This document shows, in pieces, positions 58,421-64,000 of a DNA stretch of 64,000 bases. A program made the translations under genes and the position numbers. The stretch is from contig JAPVLO010000133.1 of the NCBI GenBank assembly GCA_027257055.1, positions 2,108,001-2,172,000 on the forward strand, written 5' to 3'. The notes beneath the pieces are model-generated. The model saw nothing but the letters and a program-made list of their open reading frames with translations. It had not been told where the DNA came from and did no database searches. Each line of letters begins with the position of its first letter. Positions within the stretch are counted from its first letter, which is position 1. This stretch comes from Cephalopachus bancanus (Eukaryota > Chordata > Mammalia > Primates > Tarsiidae).

Positions 58421-59074
58421 ATCCAGCCTTCTTGTTTCACATTTGATAAGTTACAAACAAAATTTAAGCATTTTATTTCCAATTTGATACAACACAATTA
58501 GTAAAACTAGAATTATACTATATTTTCTAAACTATGGAAACATCAAGAAAGGGAAAAAAAGTAATACTATATATGATAAAGAAAAATGAAACAAAGAGGA
58601 TGACAAGAAAAGTTTAAGAAAAGAAAACACATAATAAGGGAGCTCTATTAGTGCAAAATATATTGCATTTATTATTTAGTAAATACAAATTATTTAGTAA
58701 TGCAAATAAGATAAACTCACCTATAAAGAGAAAACAAAACACTTTATAGAATTTATTAAAAGAAAAAGTGCAAACGTATGTTCTCTACAACTTGAACAGT
58801 TTTCTGGGAATGGCTCGGGCAGTTTAAAAATAAAAGATGAACAATTTCATGAGTTAAATGCAAACAAAAGGATAGGAATAATGAGATAATTTCAGACAAC
58901 TCTCCAGTTCCTGAGACATAAAGCCAGAAACGGAAATGCCTGTGATTACCACTAACTCTGATGCTTTTTTATTTTGATTCTTCGTATTTTCGTCTTCCTA
59001 GCAGGGCCAATCTAATTTTCTTTTCCATTTTTCTCAACTCATGTCACTGCCAACAGAGCAGCTCCTCAGATAGA

Positions 59075-59170
59075 AATCTGGGTCAATGACTCCAACTTCT
59101 GCTTTACCACAAGTTGCAAATCAATGACTAGGTCCTTTACCTAACTGTCTCTTAAACTCATCATCTTTAC
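59075..59170 (+). mobile_element. L2 fragment
   Basis: 'gaaatctgggtcaatgactc', 'aaatcaatgactaggtcctt' and 'ctgtctcttaaactcatc' resemble L2 LINE sequence on the plus strand. Low certainty. Confidence 0.4.
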
Positions 59171-59337
59171 TGGACATGCGCTCCATTATCATGCCCCATG
59201 CCCCCATGAGAATAATCAGTATTTCAAAAATGAACCTTTTAAAATATTTTCTTCCTTCAAATACAGTCATCACCTGCCCTATACCTTTATTTCTTCATTC
59301 AAAAACAGTCACAAGAACAAAAGCAAGTAAATTCGAA

Positions 59338-59450
59338 TTAAATGCCTGGTATGTGTCAGGCATTGTACTGGGGTTACAATAGCGGATGAATATATCCTAC
59401 TCAGTCTCTCCTCCTCAGAGAAGTTTCAGACCGATAGAGAATTGATAGCG
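59338..59450 (+). mobile_element. Ancient SINE/LINE-like fragment
   Basis: 'atgcctggtatgtgtcaggc', 'attgtactggggttacaata' fit the widespread 'ctactatgtgccaggcactg...ctggggatacaa' mammalian fossil repeat; exact family not fixed. Bases 59451-59714 are unassigned. Confidence 0.5.
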
Positions 59451-59728
59451 AATACATGTGCGAGCACACATATACAGCCTACTGAGTGATTTAAGTGTGT
59501 AATAAGAAGACCTGATGTTTCCCTTAGCTTAACCAAATTTTACACAGGTTTCTTATTGCCTATGGATCCCCTGATCTATCTTTACTTCAACCCCTACAGA
59601 ATTCAGATGGCCTAACAAAGGAGGCCACTGACTGCCCTCTCCTGAGAACATATGCTTTAAGAAAACTTGCAGTGACAAAGGATTTCTCTGACACTTTGAG
59701 ATGTAAATCTTTTTAAAAAGTCATCTGC

Positions 59729-60039
59729 TGGGCTCGGTGGCTCAGCCTGTAATCCCGCGCCTTTGGGAGGCTGAGGTGAGTGGATTGCCTGAGCCCACGG
59801 GTTCGAGACCCGCCTGGGCAGCGAGACCTCATCTCTACAATAAATAAATAAATAAAAATTAGCCGGGCGTGGTAGCGCGCGCCTGTAATTCCGGCTACTC
59901 GGAAGGCTGAGGCGGAAGAATCGCCGGAGCCCAGCAGGCCGAGGCTGCGGTGGCCGGGAGCGGCCACTGCACTCCAGTCTGGGCGACAGAGTGAGACTCC
60001 AACTCAAAAAAAAATTCAATAAATAAAAATAAAATTTAA
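59729..60039 (+). mobile_element. Youngest-looking Alu in the window
   Basis: Full dimer starting 'tgggctcggtggctcagc', with derived 'cccgcgcctttggg' and short 'gggcagcgag' in the left arm. Pol III B-box-like 'gggttcgagaccc' is intact, and CpG sites are preserved in the right arm ('ggccgggagcggcc'). Target-site duplication 'aaaaagtcatctgc' at 59715-59728 and 60040-60053, exact. Confidence 0.95.
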
Positions 60040-60215
60040 AAAAAGTCATCTGCCAGTTTTACATGCAAGAGGAATGTTTTTCTCAAATACGTAGGAGCCA
60101 CCTCTTTGACACATAATCATCAAGGGAGATAGAAAGCATATCTCCCAGTTTCTATGAAAAGGTGGGAGTCTGATTTCTGCAGTAACTTGCTCTAAGTTTT
60201 TAAAGTTCCTCTTGC

Positions 60216-60657
60216 GAATAATGCTGTAATAATTCACGATAGCAAACACATGAAACCAACAGTACTGCCCATCGAAAGTGGACTGGATAAGAAAATGTGG
60301 TACATATACACAATGGAATATTACAAAGCCATAAAGAAGGACAAAATTATGAACTTCACAGCAACTTGGGTGGACTTAGAGTCTATAATGTTCGATGATC
60401 TATCACAGAAACAAAGAACTGAATGTCACATGATCTCACTTATAAGTAGACCCTGAACAATTATCATAATACTATAAGAAAGGGATTGGCAGCAGTGGGA
60501 AACTGCCAGGGGTCAGGGAGTATACTTCATCAATAAGGGTACCTGATCTCAAACCAGGTGAAATGGGGACCAAAAAGAGGCCCAAACTTTACCTGCACAA
60601 TGACCATGTGTATACTTGACCCTGAATTCTACCCCACATCTTTAAAATTAAAATTAA
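60216..60657 (+). mobile_element. 5'-truncated L1 3' end (sense)
   Basis: 'tgtggtacatatacacaatg', 'gcaacttgggtggacttaga', 'gtcacatgatctcacttata', then the 3' UTR ending 'taccccacatctttaaaatt' and an A-rich tail. Target-site duplication 'aaagttcctcttgc' (60202-60215) and 'aaagtatctcttgc' (60658-60671), two mismatches. Same lineage as 30707-37770. Confidence 0.9.
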
Positions 60658-60671
60658 AAAGTATCTCTTGC

Positions 60672-61429
60672 TCAGAAGATAGGAGAAAGCTTACTTTTTG
60701 TTTGGGTAAGGCTAATTAGCAAATGAGGCTTGGCAAAAAATTACCCTTATCCACTTTTTAAAAATTCTTCTTCCCTTTGTTTCTGTGGAACTGAACTCAA
60801 ACTGTCCTCTGATTTCTCTGCCCTCTTTCAAATAGCCTTGAAGAAAGTCTTCCTTGACTGCTCACCTTTGTCCAGTGCAATTTTTGCTTTGACAGAGTTA
60901 TAAAAAGAAAAGAAAAATGAAAAACCAACTCGGACTTGCTTTCACCATCTTCACGTGGTGGCTTCCTTTCTTCCCCAGTGTCAGCTTGATATCACTTCCT
61001 CAGATTGGCTATATCTAACCTCCTGTTCTTTTTCTTCAGAGTACCTTTCCTGAACTGTAAATACATATTGATTGGGGTTGACTCATTTAATGCCCATGCC
61101 TTCAGGTTCAGCAGAATGTCTGGTTCACACCCATCTTTCAGCTGAATGAATTGTCCATGAACATGAACAAAATGAGAGCTTTGAGACATTTAATATGAGT
61201 AATGACTAAGAGTTATCCAGGTAAAGGTGTTAGAAAGGAGGTTATCAGAAGAGGAAAAATATATGGGTACAGATCTTAAATCAATAAGGATATTGAGGCA
61301 ATTCAGAAACTTTACACTCCACAGAGTTGGTGATGAGGATAATAAAAAGGGAAGTGCTGTGAGCTGAAGGTACTGAGAGGCGCTGGGACTAGACTGAGCA
61401 AGACAATGCCAGTTAGAATCAGCTAGAAT
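60672..61429. other. Unassigned DNA
   Basis: No gene. 'gaagaaagtcttccttgact' near 60840 hints at an L2 scrap. Confidence 0.4.
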
Positions 61430-62015
61430 GGTCTTTCCAAAACATGAATCTATATATGTCTTTCCTTTGATTTTATCATTCAGCAGTTTCTAATTTTCTT
61501 CAGAAACCCATACTAAGACATGCCAGAGCCCTCAAATACTGCTTCCTACTTATGAGTCCAGGTTCCCCTTTTACCTTGTCCCTCATGCATCCAAAACTCC
61601 AAAACTTCAGTTATATTAAACTGACTGCCGTTCTCCTATTGTGCCATACTTTTTCTAATTTAACATTTTGATTCACTGTCCCTTTCCTTGACTTTACACT
61701 TGGCTAACGTCTATCTTTATTTTGAAACTTAGATCAACTGCCAAATATTCCTGTAAGATTTTTTCACCACTCACCACTGCAGTTAGGTTTAATAAACTTC
61801 CCCTGTGCCTCTCATCACTCTTGGGGGTGTCTCTATCATGTTACTCACCATACAATTTTGTAGTACTTGTGGCATTCCTCTCCCTGCAAACGACCACCTC
61901 TTCCCACAACTACACTATGAACACATGAAAAGGAGAATAAACGTGTATTAATCATCTTGGATACTTCCCACCATATATGACATATAGTAGATATTCTAGT
62001 GAATAATTGAGTTTG
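61430..62015 (+). mobile_element. L2 LINE 3' region
   Basis: Order and wording fit L2 on the plus strand: 'cttcctacttatgagtccag', 'ctgactgccgttctcctatt', 'agatcaactgccaaatattc', 'acttcccctgtgcctctcat', 'gttactcaccatacaatttt', then 'atatgacatatagtagatat'. Long inactive. Confidence 0.7.
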
Positions 62016-62279
62016 TTAGTTATTGGGTGAGAAGGCTTAGTTAAGAAAACGTTTGACTTCACAAAGAGGGAAAGAAATGATCCCACCACCAGTTGCTTTG
62101 ACCTTCTGCTCTGCAAGCAAAATCACTTGCCCAATGTTTATATTCTGAGTGAAAAGTCTATATAGCAGGTCCTTATATAACACCATTACAATATTGATGG
62201 AAAAAATAATATTGACTCCTGGCCAGGGCCACTGAATATACACATAGTGAGTTGGCACACTCTCCCCATGTCTACACAG

Positions 62280-62490
62280 GTCTTCTCGGTACTCCAGTTT
62301 CCTCTCACATCCCAAAGCTGTACATGTTCAATGCACTGGCCTGTCTTCATGGTGTGTGTATGGAGGGGAGGGTGGGGGACTACCATGGGATGATTTCCTG
62401 TCCAGGGCTGATTTTAGTCCTGCTCTCTGAACTTCCAGGATAAGCTCCAGTCACCCATGACCCTGAACTGGAATAACTGGATAATAATGA
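62280..62490 (+). mobile_element. Ancient LINE 3' tail (RTE/CR1-like)
   Basis: Recognisable tail grammar: 'tccagtttcctctcacatcc', 'caaagctgtacatgttcaat', 'gatttcctgtccagggctga', 'ccaggataagctccagtcac' and 'accctgaactggaataactg' followed by 'gataataatga'. This arrangement is typical of 3' tails of ancient non-L1 LINEs; the family is not determined. Bases 62491-63024 are unassigned. Confidence 0.55.
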
Positions 62491-63024
62491 TCTTACTTGT
62501 TTTTATTAATCTTTCTTAATTGCATATATAGCTTACATTGACTTCAATTATTTAATATTAGAAGTGTCTTAGTCTTCATTTAAACGTTCTGTGCTGCTTT
62601 TGTGACCAGAAGTATGTCATAGAAACTCAGCTCTAGTTTGTAACAATTAGTCCATGGTAAAATGGATTTCCTTATACTCCATTTTGCTTAAAGTTATAGT
62701 TTTCAAGAACATACTGAGGATGCTAAGTGAGGACTAAGAGCAACATCGTAACCATATTCTTATAGTAAGTGTTGTTGAGTTAATCAAAACACACACTCAT
62801 TGTGCCTGTATTTGTTTGTCCTTAGGCTTTTTAAACTGTTCACATGATAGTGAACTAGTTATTAGTTTTATAAAACCACTCAAATTATATAACAAATACC
62901 TTACTTTTCCCCCTTGCTGTGTATTTTATCTTCAGATGATATATTGCTCTGTTGCTCTAAATATGCCAGATAAAAATTTGAAAACTTTCTAAAAAGTTAT
63001 AGCCTGAATGAACCGGCAAGATGA

Positions 63025-63335
63025 GTGCTTTTTAAAAATCTATGACAACAACAAAAAAATCACTTCAGATGAGATTGGGTGAATAGTCATGCCACTTTTG
63101 GAAAAAACAAACAAATAAACAAAAAAACTGCTGAACACTCAGTGCGGTGTGGGCAGGTGCACTCGTAAATCACTCATCATAAAATAAGAAAACATGTTGA
63201 AAGTATCTCCCCCCAAAAATTCACTAATGCTGATGGGTTTCTAGAACACTTACCTAGTGGTGGAAGCCTGTATTTCAAGGGGCCTGCCCTCCAAAAAATA
63301 ATTCCTTTTTTTTTTGTTCCCCCCTTTGAATGCTT
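63025..63335 (-). pseudogene. Second mariner fossil
   Basis: Shares the order of the 28598-29158 element: 'actgctgaacactcagtg', 'gtaaatcactcatca', 'gggtttctagaacacttacc', 'aaggggcctgccctccaaaa', ending 'ttgttcccccctttgaatg', a terminal-repeat-like edge. The transposase region is shortened and shifted; its left end is truncated. Confidence 0.65.
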
Positions 63336-64000
63336 TTTTCTGTATTGTATAGTATTGTATTATTGTATGTATCTTATCTCAGCAAAATTTTAAAATATAA
63401 TATGTGTCCAATAATACTGACTATAACATTCTGATTTTTGATACATACTTATATTGAAATAGGGATGTAAGTAAACAATTTGAAATAAATTTTGTTATAG
63501 ATTATCCAAATAGATTTGGACAAAAAAAGCATGAGAAATGACAGTGGTCAAAAAAACTTGTTTTGCCAGTTTTCTGTGTTCTTTTAGAAAAGAGTTGCAT
63601 GGGAAAACATTATTATTGTTAATCTTGACCAAATAAGAGAAACACAGATAAATGAAGTGTCTAATTTAGAATATCAGGACAAAAGCATGGATATGGATCT
63701 GATTATGTGTGTGTGTGTGTTTATGTCAAAATTAGGCAAATAAATATATTACATTTTTTATGTTTTACTTAAACTAAAAATTATAATGAATTAATACAGA
63801 ATTTCTCTAAGTTTCTGATTCTGTTGAACAATTAGGATTAACATTTTCACTAATAGATCTTGTAATGTTTCAGTGTATTTCTAAAAACAAGAAAGGACAC
63901 TTGTACTCTTACCTAATAATAGATACAAGAGCAAAACCCAAGGAGTAAAGTAATTTTCCCCCTAAATATTGGGTTCTCCTCCCGGAAAAGACAAGTAGCG
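63336..64000. other. Unassigned AT-rich end of window
   Basis: Contains a short (GT)n run at 63705-63720. No gene. Confidence 0.5.

Noticed and set aside
59657..60049. 130-codon minus-strand frame
   Set aside because: Antisense translation of the young Alu at 59729-60039. The same peptide type appears at 23094, 27635, 42651 and 53883.

Overview
The window is AT-rich mammalian nuclear DNA from a primate. I find no intact protein-coding gene, rRNA, tRNA or CRISPR array. The primate call rests on many dimeric Alu elements (two 7SL-like arms, A-rich linker, poly-A tail, target-site duplications), a free Alu monomer and abundant L1 copies, over a background of MIR, L2 and L1M fossils. Most of the Alus share a non-human form: 'ctcagcctgtaat' where human Alu has 'ctcacgcctgtaat', and in the youngest copies 'cccgcgcctttggg' for 'cccagcactttggg'. 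They do not resemble lemur or galago Alus as I know them, so a tarsier-type genome is my best guess. That is inference, not proof.

Layout. 1-12 kb: L1M fossils, a Tigger-like miniature DNA element and three Alus. 12.07-16.19 kb: a sense L1 with target-site duplications whose 5' UTR is joined directly to ORF2 (ORF1 and most of the endonuclease are missing), with a young Alu inside. 16.84-18.56 kb: an unclassified structure made of two ~160-bp inverted arms (44-bp perfect core) around a Tigger-like element, followed by an ~80-bp direct repeat pair. 19.3-23.5 kb: LTR-like direct repeats and a second unknown repeat pair, broken up by an L1 and an Alu. 23.7-27.6 kb: MIRs, then a mostly repeat-free stretch that looks like conserved non-coding DNA. 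27.6-29.2 kb: Alu, truncated L1 and a mariner fossil. 30.7-37.8 kb: a full-length but dead antisense L1 (~7.06 kb, with target-site duplications) nested in an older L1, carrying a ~2-kb 5' UTR with tandem monomer-like repeats. 38-56 kb: mixed L1, Alu and MIR debris with single-copy gaps. 56.06-56.58 kb: an unidentified 172-codon reading frame on the minus strand interrupted by only two stops. 57-64 kb: MIR, L2, one very young-looking Alu, a truncated L1, an ancient LINE tail and a second mariner fossil.

Nothing here forms an operon or pathway. The interest lies in transposon structure (inverted-arm element, L1 promoter monomers, internally deleted L1, Alu subfamily succession) and in possible distal regulatory DNA of a gene desert.
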